DNA of 64,000 nucleotides from Toxorhynchites rutilus septentrionalis (Eukaryota > Arthropoda > Insecta > Diptera > Culicidae). The first letter of the stretch is position 1. Each line of letters begins with the position of its first letter. The stretch is taken from positions 178,195,788 to 178,259,787 of the forward strand of contig NC_073746.1 in NCBI RefSeq assembly GCF_029784135.1. Reading direction: 5' to 3'. Below the pieces are notes generated by a model. That model had not been told where the DNA came from. It saw only the letters and a program-made list of their open reading frames with translations, and searched no databases. The position numbers and the translations under genes were made by a program. Shown here in pieces: positions 1 through 11,139 of the stretch.

Positions 1-492
1 CAAGAAATCACTGTGCAATTGAGCCATCCTCATTGGCAAACCCTGAAGACGAAGTTGTGACAATTGCTTTGGCCGACAACAACTTTTCAATTTCTTTGCT
101 CTCGGAGGCCAATTAGCTACATTGCGAAGCACTGTTGCGAGTTGAACTTTTGTTCGAGCGATGGATAATGAAACAGAGGAGCATTTGCAATAAAAGGAAA
201 ACGCTTTCCTTATGCACAATGCATTAGAAATGGAATAAAAAACCGATAACGCGCTTCGGTTTGACAGATTGTGTGTATCTCTGAGAGTGCTAGCAAACCA
301 AGTTGTTTTGCAATGGGCAAATAAGCGGGGATAAATTGCGCTTTATGTGCCGCAAAATGTCACAAATATAACATTCAACTTTTTTTTTCAATACTCGTTT
401 TTTTATAGCCGAATCTCCATTTTGATGGTTGATGCTCAAACAGAAAGAACAACCGTAAAGCCTGTTTAATGCGGGTATCACTTTCACACCAG
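1..492. other. unassigned AT-rich flank
   Basis: This is the sequence before the first hAT element. I see no credible coding frame, RNA gene or repeat in it. The last eight bases (485-492, CACACCAG) are the left target-site duplication of the element that follows. Confidence 0.5.
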
Positions 493-1649
493 CAGTCTTC
501 CGACAAACACTTACACATGTCCACGCAATGTGAAAATTACATGTCTTTGTTTGAATTCAAACATGATTTTCGCTAGTGTTGAATGTCTATCCCAAACGCG
601 AACAATGATACACAAACATAAACATTGTAAACAAACACGATGTTTATAATTCACGAACATCATGTACAAACATATCACCCGATGTCGCAGTATTCATTGC
701 TTTCGTTTCGTTTCTTTTCACGCACGGAAAGAAATTATTCATCCTAAAATATTTCTTCGTAGAATACTTTTTCACAGAAACGAACTTGAAATTTAGTTCG
801 CATTACAAAAATTGCATGAACTAAGAGGCTATGAGTTCATGCACATTTTGCAAGTCTGATTATATAATCCTTGGTTTCGTGCAAAGAAAACATTCTCTGA
901 ATAGAAAGAAGTTTCTATGAGATTTTTTTTGCGTGCATGTTGCTAATTGAAGTCTGGGGAAGCAACTGCACAGCGGGCGACAGCGTACAAATGCTGGCCA
1001 AATAAATAAATAATTATCCAAAAAATAGTTTTAGATGCATGTTGATATTTTTATGAAAGTTTGATTAGAGCGTTCAAAAAACCAATTCCAAAAAAATCAT
1101 TTTGCAGGGTAATGTTTCTGAAAAATTCCTGCATCAAACGCATAAAATCAGTTGAAGCCAAATCAGTTGAAGCCAATTGCAAACTGCAAAATATTATTTC
1201 ATCATGAAACTAGTTTTGGTATTTTTCATATTTTCTGAAAAAAAATGTGATTTATCATGCACATTTAAATTTGCGTTTAACCATCATTTTCAAGGGGGAA
1301 CGAATTTTCTGGGGATGCATTTTTTTCTAAAATGGTTTGGAAGCGTTTGCTTGGAATGAATGCAGGATGAAAAACAGGTAGTGGGTTATATCTATGGTAT
1401 AACCGCAAGGGTGACGTAGGACTATCGTTGATTTAGAGATCATTTGTTTGAAGTTGAATCTAAATCCATTCTGAATGAATGAATAAATGAATATTTGGGG
1501 GACTTCGAAAACGAGAGCGTTACGTTGGAGGCACAAGGTTTTATGCACCCAATATAGGATACGAAAAACCTTGTTCTGAAGAATAATCTTCAGAAACTTT
1601 CATGCTAACTGTACTTGAATGACAAATCACAAACCCAAATGTATTATAT

Positions 1650-2160
1650 GGATATTTTATGCATAGAAAACATTAAAATAAACTCTTTCGCTTGAATGTA
1701 ATTTTCAATTCCAAGGGGAACTGGCAGATTATTTTCCAGCAACGATTAGATATTTCCACATTTTCCTCGATACTGGAAGCCCACCAGTGGTTAATGCCAA
1801 CTCGATAACCATCTGTTAATAGCACTTGATTGAAACATATTTGGTCACAATGTTACATAGATAAAAAACATTAAAATAAACTCTTTCACATGAATGTATT
1901 TTTAAATTCCCAGAGGAAGATGGCAGAGGCAGATTATTTTCAGTAACGATTAGATATTTCCACATTTTCCTCGATACTGGAAGCCCACCAGTGGTTAATG
2001 CCAACTCGATAACCATCTGTTAATAGCACTTGATTGAAACATATTTGGTCACAGTGTTACATGGACAGAAAACATTCAAATAAACTATTTCACATGAATG
2101 TATTTTTAAATTCCCAGAGGAACTGGCAGATTATTTTCCGGATCTTTCTCGATGCTGAAT
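1650..2160. repeat. tandem array of about 200-bp units
   Basis: Two full units and part of a third repeat with a period near 200 bp. Shared blocks include GAAAACATT, AAATAAACT, CACATGAATGTATTTTTAAA and CTGGCAGATTATTTTCC, with phase marks near 1659, 1858 and 2059. A related unit recurs at about 2640-2790. The array is internal to GACGTAG copy 1. I see no protein motif in it. Confidence 0.75.
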
Positions 2161-2976
2161 GGCATCCAAACGGAAAGAATTCCGTGCGTGTATGTGTGTG
2201 TGTGTAGCGGCTGTTTCGATGGTCACCTTCTCTTCTCCTGAAGGATCGGCTTCTCTGTGCTCCCTCATAGTTTCAAAAAAAACTGCTTGCGTTTCAGGGC
2301 AGATCTCGATCCTTCGCTGTCCAGCACCCTCAGCAACAATGTTGTTTTGTCGATGTCCTCACGAAAAATGAATGCGTCCAGAAAATCGCTTAAGTATGCT
2401 TTTTGTGCGTGATTGAATCGAGAAAAGGCGTGGTTTACGATGGCAATTTGGAAGGCAAACTAGAGGGTAATGAACTCTCTGAGCTCGGAACTTTCGGCGA
2501 CAGAGCAATAATCGATTGCGGGCGCATACAATATTGGAAACGGAAATATCCTACTGATGAGGAAGAATAATCTTCAGAAGCTATCCTGTTAATTGCGATT
2601 GATTGAAAAATCACAAAACCAAATGTATTTGGTCACAGTGTTACATGGATAGAAAACATTCAAATAAACTCTTTCACATGAATGTATTTTTAAATTCCCG
2701 GAGGAACTGGCAGATTATTTTCCAGAAATGATTAGATCTTTCCGGAACTTTCTCGATGCAGAATGGCATCCAAACGGAAAGAATTCCGCGCGTGTATGTG
2801 TGTGTAGCGATGTCTTCCCGGGGAACCGTTTGTGGCATCACTCTCCTCCTGATGGATTCCCTTCTGGCCTAGGGTGCACAAACAGGCTCTTGGTGACACC
2901 GTTCATCCGCGCTTTCATGATAAACGAAGAGCTTCATCACAACAGCGACAACATGCTCCAATCGCTGTTCAATTAG

Positions 2977-3012
2977 AACTGAGTGGATTTACGAGCGGCG
3001 CTCGTTTATATA
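2977..3012 (-). promoter_or_regulatory. TATA box plus initiator, minus strand (GACGTAG copy 1)
   Basis: On the minus strand TATATAAA (3012-3005) is followed by the arthropod initiator TCAGTT (2982-2977). The initiator A lies about 32 bases downstream of the first T of the TATA, the canonical core-promoter spacing. An almost identical block is at 13583-13618. No intact gene follows. A histone or retroelement promoter origin is possible, but I cannot choose between them. Confidence 0.5.
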
Positions 3013-3609
3013 CTGATTGGTGATTTCAATAGCCTGTTTTGAAAGCAAATTTAAGACTATTGAAACAAGTTTTTGGATCAAAAAGTAACAAGTATAGAAC
3101 GCGTAGACATTTTATCTTTCGAATGAAGTGTTTATCATACCATTTCGTTCAGTTGTTTAGGAGCTGTTAACGCTCAAAATCTCGGTCTCCGGCGTAACGC
3201 TTTCGTTTTCGAAACTTTAATTTTACACCCCGGTATAGAAAGTCTTACGTCAAAAATGGATGCAAAGAGAGATCATTTTTGGTTAAATGGAAATGGGACT
3301 GTTATGCCTTTTTGTGCAGTATAGTAAGAAGCTGGGGCGAGTAAAGGGATATTTTTCAGTTTAGCGCAGCATAATTGATTTTATCTTAACAGTATTAATT
3401 TGAAATCACTGATTTGGGTAATTTAAATTTATTATATTATATTATTATATATATTCTGAAACCTCTTTCAAGTTTGTTGATATAGAAAAAAAGTAAAACG
3501 GGAGTCGTTCAACAAGTTTTTTTAAAATTTATTACAAGGGAATAGAAATAAAAATAAACAAGAATAAAAAAAATGTATGGTGCTCCAAATTAAAAAAAAA
3601 ACGCAGCAT

Positions 3610-4071
3610 TCAATTATTAATTTGAGACACAGCCATTGGTAGGAGATCTTGATTGCATCTTATAATCATCATATCATTCAACAAAGCTGCAGACATTCGC
3701 AGACGCCGTTGATCAAGTAGTATTTTGACTGCTGAAAAGCAACGTTCCACCGTAACTTGAGTTGCTGGTACAGCTAATGCGGTCATAACCAAGTCATACA
3801 ACTCCGGGTCTTCGAATTGTTTACTTTGCCAGTACTGAATGATGTCCATAGATGTCGGTAGTCGTGATTTGGCATTAGCCAATTGTAGAAGCTTCAGTTT
3901 GAGATCTAACTGCGTAGTTTCAATTGACGGTCTAGCCTGGTTACATTCTTCTGCTAACATGGCATCAAAATCATCTTCGCTATTATCTAATGGTCCTTCG
4001 TTGGCGGATGATTTTTCGTTCTCCATTTTAGTGCAAATGCTGGTTTTAAATTTACGAAGAATTGTATCCAC
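3610..4071 (-). pseudogene. hAT transposase, C-terminal dimerisation domain
   Basis: This frame of about 153 codons contains a pattern typical of the hAT family C-terminal dimerisation region: QYW, then DPELYDLVMTALAVPATQ, VERCFSAVKILLDQRR, and LLNDMMIIRCN. The P-A-T-Q-V-T-V-E-R-C-F-S stretch matches the conserved P-x-S/T-x-x-x-E-R-x-F-S motif. It is the 3' part of the same decayed gene as the segments at 6331-6700 and 6750-6935. The chimeric mariner at 4814-6005 separates them. No complete catalytic core can be read. Confidence 0.82.
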
Positions 4072-4813
4072 TTTAAGTAAATGATCCTAAAGAAAATTAT
4101 ATTAGAAAAAAAGAGTAAAACAATTTGAACATCGAAGTTTCCGTTCTACAACATTTACATATATGATCTTGAGAGCATCCCCAAATTGTAAATGATTCGA
4201 TAAAAATGAACACACTTTCTACTATCCATTTGAGTTATTTTATATGGGTACAATTTGAAGGACTACTAATTGAATTAAAGTTGTCCACAGTCCACTTTTA
4301 TATACAATATTCTAACTGGTATTCTCTAGTGGATCTTAGCTTTTTTGCTGACATTTTCTTTAAATAATAGTTAATTTGCTTTGTAGTTAATTGAGCAAAA
4401 CCAGGTCTTCAACAAAACTGTAGCTAAGACAACTTATTTCATTTTAACGATATACGGTAAAGTAAGTTTTTTATCAAATTAATTTACATTTCAATATGGT
4501 AAGGAATGGAAAGTCCGCATATGACTTCAATTCATATAAAATATGGGTTAAAAGTGAGCAGGGATGGAAAATAATATGGCATTGGTTTTGTTGTTGTTGT
4601 TGTTTTTTGCTTTGGATTGGATTGTTGTTGTTGTTTTTTTTGCTTTGGATTGATTTGTCTCGAATGAGACTTTCTAGGTTTTGATGTAAACTACAACTAC
4701 AACAAACGAATCTGCGAAATAAATACTGATTCATTTTTTTCCCTGATCGACTAAAAGAGTTAATGCATGTATTACGCAAATTGTGAATAGTCCTTAGCAT
4801 AATTGTGCACATA

Positions 4814-6005
4814 TTAGGTTGGGGAAAAAGTTATTCATTATTTTCACGGTAGCTGGCTTTAGTGATCAATATCTGGCGTAATATCGATCATACAATTTTG
4901 AGTTTAGGCTCGTTGTAAAGGTGACATTTCACACTAAAAAATCTTTTGCTGTTTTCTGTTTGTTCCATTTAGTATTGAGTTACAGATGGTAACAATGGAG
5001 GTCAACAAAAGGACAATTCAGAACATTTTACACCTTTTCTTTTATAAATGCGAAAATTCAAGCCAGGCCGGTACTGCAACAGCAAAATACATGCAATTTA
5101 ATTAATCTTTTTAATTTTAATTTTTTTTTTATTAGTTTTTTTAAAAATTGTTTACCGTCTTTTTTTCGCATTGCAAAATTTTCAGAGTGATAAGAAATTG
5201 GGATCAGAAGAAGATTGTAACAATCTATTGCTCGAGTTTTTCGCCAATAAGGACCAAGATCTCTATGATAGAGACATTATGAAGCTACCTTTAGAATAGC
5301 AACAAATTTTACAACAAAACAAATATTTTTACAAAATATTTGTTTATTTTATATTTAGTTGAAAGTTTGGTCTCGGCAAAAAAATGGAACTGAATCGTGA
5401 ACATTTTCGTGCGATGATTTTTTACGACTTTTCGACGTGGATTATCACAACAAGAGTGCGTCAATCAACTTAATTTGACTTTTGGCGATGAAGCTCCATC
5501 AAAAACCACTGTGTATCGCTGGTATAGTGAATTCAATCGTGGTCGTAGTTCGCTGTCCGACGAGTTTCATGAAGTTCGTCCAAAATCGACTGTAGTGCCA
5601 GAAAACATCGATGCTGTGCACGAAATGATTAAGCAAAATCGTCATGTAACCTATTGTGAGATTGAGGCATCCCTAAGCATTAGTTCCACCAGCATATATG
5701 CGATTTTACATGAACACTTAGTTGTGCGAAAATTATGTTCTCGTTGGATCCTACATAATTGACAATCGCTCAAAAAAAAGACTCGTGTCGATTGGAATAA
5801 ATGCTTTGAAAATTGGTTTAAGCGTATCGATCATCGTGGCGAGTACTTTGAAAAACAATAAAAATGTATTCGCAGCTTAACTATTTGTTTTTGTTCCTAT
5901 TCCCGAAATATAAATAGTGACCCTCGTATTTGACCCAAACCGGACAATCCGAAATATAAAAAATAATTCACTCAAAAATAAAGGATTACTTTTTTCTCAA
6001 CCTAA
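4814..6005 (+). mobile_element. chimeric, internally deleted mariner
   Basis: Terminal inverted repeats TTAGGTTGGGGAAAAAGT (left) and ACTTTTTTCTCAACCTAA (right) are flanked by TA on both sides (4812-4813 and 6006-6007). About 4987-5095 encodes a mariner N-terminus beginning MEVNKRTIQNILHLF, and 5224-5310 a mariner C-terminus with LLEFFANKDQDLYDRDIMKL. The whole catalytic core between them is missing. Between this C-terminus and the right end lies a piece of a second mariner type (about 5385-5865). The element is non-autonomous and sits in the transposase region of the hAT at 493-9116. Confidence 0.88.
5387..5865 (+). pseudogene. second mariner transposase fragment (mellifera-like), core deleted
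   Basis: The frame at 5475-5762 encodes the HTH-bearing N-terminal part (FGDEAPSKTTVYRWYSEFNRGR, then IDAVHEMIKQ and SIYAILHEHL). The upstream start region near 5387 (MELNREHFRAMIFYDF) is in another frame. The C-terminal end FENWFKRIDHRGEYFEKQ follows almost at once near 5805-5860, so the aspartate-bearing core has been deleted. The protein resembles the mariner type common in ants and other insects and differs from the one whose ends bound the element. It has none of the three catalytic aspartates. Confidence 0.8.
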
Positions 6006-6330
6006 TAAATTAACATTTACTTAAATCGTATAGAAAAATGCAACAATACATGACTACACAAATTTTTAGTTATAAAAAATACTTACAATGGCAGATAGTT
6101 TGTCTTCCTTCGAAAAGAAAAGGCGAATCTACAAAGCACCATCTTTGGTCAAAGATCAGTGCTGCCTTGAAAGTCTTATTATTAAACATTTCACTCATTC
6201 TTTTATCCAAAGTTTCGATAATTCTCGTTGAAAATCGATTTTGTGCGCTTACTTCAATTTTTAGTTCATATTGGCATTTCTTAAACGCTTTGAATGCATC
6301 TCCGTATATGAAGTTTTCCCGTTGGAATGT

Positions 6331-6700
6331 TTATGTAGCCACATACAGAGGCTCAAACGCCTCTTTATAATCCTTCATGAAATCCCATGTTTCATTGCAG
6401 ATTAAGAGTTCTGAGCATTGTCTTCCGATATCTCTGTAGAATCCTTCATGAGTACGTATACTGTCGATGATGGCCCACGTTGATCCCCAGCGCGTCTCGC
6501 AATCAATAAGTGGCAAAGGAATTCTGGCAAGATCAAAATATGTCTTGAACTCCACCTTTCTCGTAACTTTAACCGATTTGCGTACCACTTTGAGGATTGC
6601 TTCGGACTCCACATCTAAAACGTCTTTGGCAATAATATTTAGGGTATGAGCTCCACATTTGATTTTTTCGATGTATCCCTCGGTTGAATTCGAAAATGAA
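6331..6700 (-). pseudogene. hAT transposase, central segment
   Basis: The minus-strand frame reads CGAHTLNIIAKDVL, then ESEAILKVVRKSVKVTR, then LIDCETRWGSTWAIIDS and DFMKDYKEAFEPLYVAT. The C-x-x-H-x-L motif, the D-x-x-T-R-W-x-S-T motif and the F-x-x-x-T/Y pattern are hallmarks of the hAT RNase-H-like transposase. It joins in order to the BED-like finger at 6750-6935 and the dimerisation domain at 3610-4071. The frame changes near 6600 and the region carrying the first catalytic aspartate is not visible, so the gene is dead. Confidence 0.82.
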
Positions 6701-6749
6701 TCCTCTAGATCCTCTTTTAATTCTTTTGACTGACGGCCCTTCGGATTGA

Positions 6750-6935
6750 TCAGCTTGTCGATCTGATGTCCAGGCCAACTCGTTTCGCAACAACTGGATG
6801 TTGCTGAACAATATGGCGTTTCAAACTGTTATCGGCGCCTTTCAACATACTGTTACATCCCTGTACCAAACATTTATAAAGCTGCGTAGCTTCGTCAAGT
6901 TGGAAAAACTTTTTTTTTACATTTATTTTCGCCAT
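6750..6935 (-). pseudogene. hAT transposase, N-terminal BED-type zinc finger
   Basis: The likely start is the methionine at 6935 (MAKINVKKKFF). A zinc finger follows: C-x4-C, 13 residues, then H-x4-H (residues CLVQGC...KRHIVQQH). BED fingers are usual at the N-terminus of hAT transposases and bind the transposon ends. The frame stops soon after, at about 6750. The segment is collinear with the two downstream hAT pieces. The earlier methionine at 7010 would add an unrelated leader, so I prefer the later start. Confidence 0.75.
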
Positions 6936-7585
6936 TTTACCTGTTTTTTTTGAACGATGAAAATATGTCAGACCACAATGATAAATAAATATGTAGGGTA
7001 TTTGTCCCATTATTCATTACAAGCCCTTATTTTCATCCCACTCGTTAACAAATGATTGGAGCACGAAAATATCTGTTTATTTTGGTTATCATGTTTGCTT
7101 AGGACCATAAAAAAATACAAAAATAAAAAAAATAAATAAACAAAACCACTACCGCTATAATCCACATATGCTATGGGATGGATTACGAGGTGATGAAATG
7201 AATATGGGAGCGGTAACCCTACATATCATATTAAAACGTTACTATTGCTCCATTACTTTGAATGTACAAAATTAACCGAGATTTTCGCCTTCAAAAACTC
7301 GAAGTGATAGAGGAGTGTTTTGTCTCTAAACGTCGCACAAACAGAACTCAGCTTGCTCTAACACGGTACACATTCACTGTAAAACACCTTGGAATAATAT
7401 CAAATTTTCACTAACCTTCAGCGGCACACAGCAGAACCAGCAGAGAAATTTTAGCGGCTAGAACACACCGTTAATTTTTCGATGCTATCACAAACTGAAT
7501 GAAGGAAAAAACTAAAAGCTTTACACTACACTACATATGCTATGTGTGTATGCGATTACATCATCTTTTCTTCTCCTCTTCTTCG

Positions 7586-8410
7586 TTTTGACGTAGAACT
7601 ACGTCTTTCAGGAAGGGTGCCAAATCAGAAAACATGTCACGTTTTTATTAAATAAAGTTAACGTTAATAACTATTTTCACAGCAAACGGATTCTGATGAT
7701 TTGCATACCAATCGAATTGAAAATTCTCTAAGATTTGTTTGATATGCTATACATTACAATTCCCTAATCTCTAAACAGTTTAAATTAATGAAAACTGGAA
7801 GCATTCCGATTTTCCCATACATTTGTTCTACCGATTTGTGTGCTTCCCACAACCGTACCGTCAGAATCGAGCAACTAATACAATCGTTTCTGCTCGTTAC
7901 CAGCTGATTTGGTATAAACAAGCCATCCACGATTTGAACCCACACCACTTCTCGTTTGGTGGTCATCGGAGCAATATAGTTGCTGGCGAACATCGAGCGA
8001 GAATGGACAAGGGATGGAGGAGTATGGAGTTTCTTTCCACTGATGGAATGGAATGAAACCACAGTTGCGAGCGAGGAGTAAGTAAGTGCAACACAGCGAG
8101 CAGACATAACTCATACCTAATGTTGATTTCACAAACATGACATACACAGCTCGATGCAAGAATGGAAGATACTGCGAAACGGTAATGCAATTTCATCCGC
8201 ATTCACTACACACCCTCGAAAAAGCGGAAGCCCTCCGTATCAAAGTGTGCTTCGACAAAGAAGATGTCAGTAGCATACGGAAAATGTATCAACGTATCTT
8301 CCATGGAATCATGTTTTCAAATCCCAGTAGGATAACCTTACACTTTTTTCCACACGAAACTTTAAAATAGACCTCTATATTAAAATGTTAGACGTAGTCC
8401 CACGTCAAAA
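7586..8410. repeat. GACGTAG-family element, copy 2 (inverted ends)
   Basis: The left end TTTTGACGTAGAACTACGTCT and the right end AGACGTAGTCCCACGTCAAAA are inverted copies of one another, unlike other members, which have dissimilar ends. It lies inside the 493-9116 hAT. The related hAT at 26695-28540 lacks it (around 27880-27900), which gives an approximate empty site. Several frames of 70-117 codons exist on both strands, but none resembles a known family. Confidence 0.65.
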
Positions 8411-9116
8411 CAAGCGAGTTGAATAATATAATTCCGTGGTTCTACGTACAAAATGCGGTCGTGTCCAAGATACAACCCCTTACAATTTTTTTTATAGCTC
8501 GGGTCGCGTTCGTCGCGAACAAGCAGTATTAGCCATTTGTAAACATTCAAAGATCCAGCCAAAATTGTTGCTCCCGTAGTCGAGTGATTAGTACTTGTTC
8601 AATTTTAGTACTTGTTCAAATAGCTCATAATAGCGAATGTTACATGAATTCAATATATAAATTGATGAATGCACTAAATAATGATATCAATTGTGAAGAA
8701 CTCTGATATCAATCGACGTTTGTTTTGTTCAGAACAGATAAAGAGGTTTATTTTATTTACCCAAAATATTAGACGAAGCACCCATTGTCATGATAGCAAA
8801 GCATTTTTTTCCATGTCGACATACCAACACACCACGTGTTGAGTGGTGTTGGTATGGTGTCCGATTCGCTTCTTCGACTCTACACACTGCCGGTTCTTGG
8901 GGTGAAAATGCAAGAGAAACTGTACACCATGTTCGAACATCATGTGAAACATTAGGATTAAACATCGTATGTCCAAACATATTACGAATACAAACATGTC
9001 ACATTTTCAAACAATGGTACGAAAATATCATGTTTGTATTCAAACACAAAACTGCGAACACCAGCGTAGACATGTTTATCCCGGACCCAGTGTTTTTTGT
9101 GAAACATGGAAGACTG

Positions 9117-9842
9117 CACACCAGAGTGTTAAAAATGTTGAAAAACTTGGCACGATGCCAAAAATCCGCGTCAACGTGATCAACGTCATTCGCCTTATTG
9201 CATTCTTTGCTGATCACACTGACCAACACACTTCCCTCGCTTATATCCACAGAGGGACGAAGTAGACTTATTGCTGCTGGACTTTATGTAAACTGTTGAG
9301 GGAGAAGTCGCTCAGGAACCAAGTTACAGATTGCCGATGACCGACCGCAATGATGTTTTGTAATTTGAGGATTCTGAGAATTGAGAAGTGCAACAATTAC
9401 AAAGTATTATCCACTTTTCTCAGTTAACAGAAGAATGAATGAAATAAAATGCATAATAATCGTGAAGTAATTAAGAATTGGAAGAACTTGCACATGTTTT
9501 TTTTTAAATGACAATATGGATACACAAAAGTACAAAACTCTGTGCCTAAGGTCACGTGATTGTTAGAAAAATATTTTTCTGAAATGATGTCTTTTAATTG
9601 TAGAAAGAATTTCGTTCTGTTATACACTATGCTTCATAACGTTTGAACCACTCAATGAATTGAATTTCCAGAAATGAAAGCTCGTATGAAATTATGTATA
9701 CATTGTAGGATATACTAACTATTTTCATTTATACGACTAGCTTCTTTGACTTTATTGTTTTGTTCATGTGTTCAACATTCACTTTCCAAAATGCCGGTGT
9801 TTCATAACTGGGAAAAACAACAAAAACAACATAATTTCTAGG
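9117..9842. other. unassigned region between two hAT elements
   Basis: It begins with the right target duplication CACACCAG of the 493-9116 element and ends with TTTCTAGG, the left duplication of the next hAT. I see no gene, RNA or repeat structure between them. Confidence 0.5.
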
Positions 9843-11059
9843 CAGGGTTGCCACATATACAGAATATTCTGTATTTTACAGATTTTTCGTCAAATTTCAA
9901 CGAGATGGCTTTCGTTGGAGGCAGTTATTAAGTGAAATCTAGAGCGTTTTGGAGAGCTTTAACAATTTTTTTCGTTCCAAGTTATGTAGGACCGTAATCA
10001 ATTCGCCAATCGTATATTGACTCATTTAAAAGGGTCCTATGACCGAACCGATTATACTGTTCCTAAACTTTGTTCTACCGCTCATCAATAACGTCAATCG
10101 AACCTTTCAATCAGAAAGTTCTCAATTTTGCGAACTTTATAATGAGAGAAGCCTGTTATTGTTGATCACGTTGGGTAACTTTTGTTTGGAGAGCTACGTG
10201 CAACGATTCGTTGATGCTGACCTTGATGTGAAAGATTTTGAAGACTTTCTGAAGAAGCCTGAGGTGGTTTGCGATGCAGAAGAACCTGAAAAAGGATTGA
10301 ATGCAGCTAGGAAGTTGATCTTCAAATCGATTTGTCGTGACTTCTATATTGAACTGGTGAAAAATAGCTGCAGCCTTGATAAACCCTCAAAATCTCGTCA
10401 AGCTACCAAACCTTAATGATTTGATGCGACAATTTCCTCAATTCGTTGAAACAGGTAATAGACAGGGCTTGGATTAAGAATTCAGGCTACTCAAGTCGGC
10501 AAAAATTCGGTGACTCGGATATAACTTCGTCCCAGCTGTTGGATGTCAAAAGGCGTGATGGGAAATTTTTGTATCCATTGTGAATTGTCGTTTGTAAGAC
10601 ATTTTTTGATGACATTCAGCAGCATGTGTTGAGCGAATATTTTTGCTTTACAGTGCCGATAAAACATTAAAAAACAACAAAACAAACAAACGAACCGAAA
10701 ATCGGTTGGCACCCACAGTTATGGACTCTTTTTTGAGAGCGAAGAACTATGTATCGGTTCAAGGAGGAGCGTCAAGGATGAAGTTGAAGGAACATTTGAA
10801 GGCAAAGTTCAACAAAACCATGTAAAAACATCATACAATTCAGAGGGGAATTTGACTTTTCTATAATTTATTTTGTTGTATGGACATGACTTTAACAACC
10901 CAATAGTGAGAAAAATTAGTTCAAAGGGAAAATTAACCTTTATTTTATTTTTTTTTCCTTAACTGTCCCTAATATATTTTTCTTATAGATTTTTTGGCTA
11001 AACATACAATTGTACAGATTTTTTCAGAAAATTTTACAGAATTAAATGTGGCAACCCTG
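9843..11059 (+). mobile_element. non-autonomous hAT element (CAGGGTTGCCACAT ends)
   Basis: The ends are CAGGGTTGCCACAT (left) and ATGTGGCAACCCTG (right), perfect inverted repeats of 14 bases. The flanking octamers TTTCTAGG (9835-9842) and TTTGTAGG (11060-11067) differ at one base, consistent with a hAT target duplication. A frame of 125 codons inside (10039-10416) is probably a transposase fragment. The ends resemble those of the element at 44886-48556, so the two probably belong to one hAT lineage. Confidence 0.85.
10039..10416 (+). pseudogene. probable hAT transposase fragment
   Basis: A frame of 125 codons includes PLINNVNRTFQSES, LLLLITLGNFCLESYVQRF and AARKLIFKSICRDFYIEL. The pattern (a partner-finding helix, then a cysteine-rich C-terminal stretch) resembles the middle of hAT transposases. 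The comparable region of the 44886-48556 element (47784-48041) encodes the analogous FHKDEVPYKDRL...LKDFYLIILTNIC. No catalytic motif is visible. The assignment rests mostly on its position between hAT ends. Confidence 0.5.
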
Positions 11060-11139
11060 TTTGTAGGTCATTCTTAGTTTCCAATCAATTCAAACAATCT
11101 GTTCAGCGTTGTTTCAACAAGGTTGCGACATGTTGAAAT

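Larger units (their letters stand above)
1371..3255 (+). repeat. GACGTAG-family element, copy 1
   Basis: The left end has a short snap-back (GGTTATA...TATAACC near 1385-1403) followed by GTGACGTAGGACTATCGTTG. The right end has CACCCCGGTATAGAAAG and then TTACGTCAAAAA. The same pair of ends bounds copies at 12.77-13.87 kb and 28.6-29.5 kb. The interior holds a tandem array of about 200-bp units (1650-2160, with one more near 2640-2790) and a minus-strand promoter-like block near 2977-3012. No coding function is recognisable. It lies inside the 493-9116 hAT. GGATG lies just outside each end and may be a short target duplication, but this is uncertain. Confidence 0.6.
493..9116. mobile_element. 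8.6-kb hAT-type DNA transposon with nested insertions
   Basis: The left end reads CAGTCTTCC and the right end GGAAGACTG. The inverted similarity continues inward for many tens of bases through blocks such as ACATGTCCACG. The flanking octamers, CACACCAG at 485-492 and at 9117-9124, are identical, which is the 8-bp target duplication typical of hAT elements. Inside are remnants of a hAT transposase on the minus strand (6935 down to 3610), a mariner (4814-6005) and two GACGTAG-family copies (1371-3255 and 7586-8410). A copy at 26695-28540 has the same ends but lacks about 1040-7412, so this copy is plausibly derived from the autonomous form. The transposase is broken, so it is not active now. 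Confidence 0.88.

Noticed and set aside
2991..3000. GCTCGTAAATCCAC on the minus strand looks like the H3 tail codons for ARKST
   Set aside because: The neighbouring codons do not continue as H3, and the stretch lies between a TATA box and an initiator, so it is more simply promoter sequence.
4575..4650. TTGTTGTTG/TTTTTTGCTTTGGATTG tandem piece
   Set aside because: A two-unit low-complexity duplication; the poly-Q/poly-N-like minus-strand frame is an artefact.
7754..8202. Several overlapping frames on both strands within GACGTAG copy 2
   Set aside because: No two are mutually compatible and none shows a domain; probably chance in a GC-richer insert.
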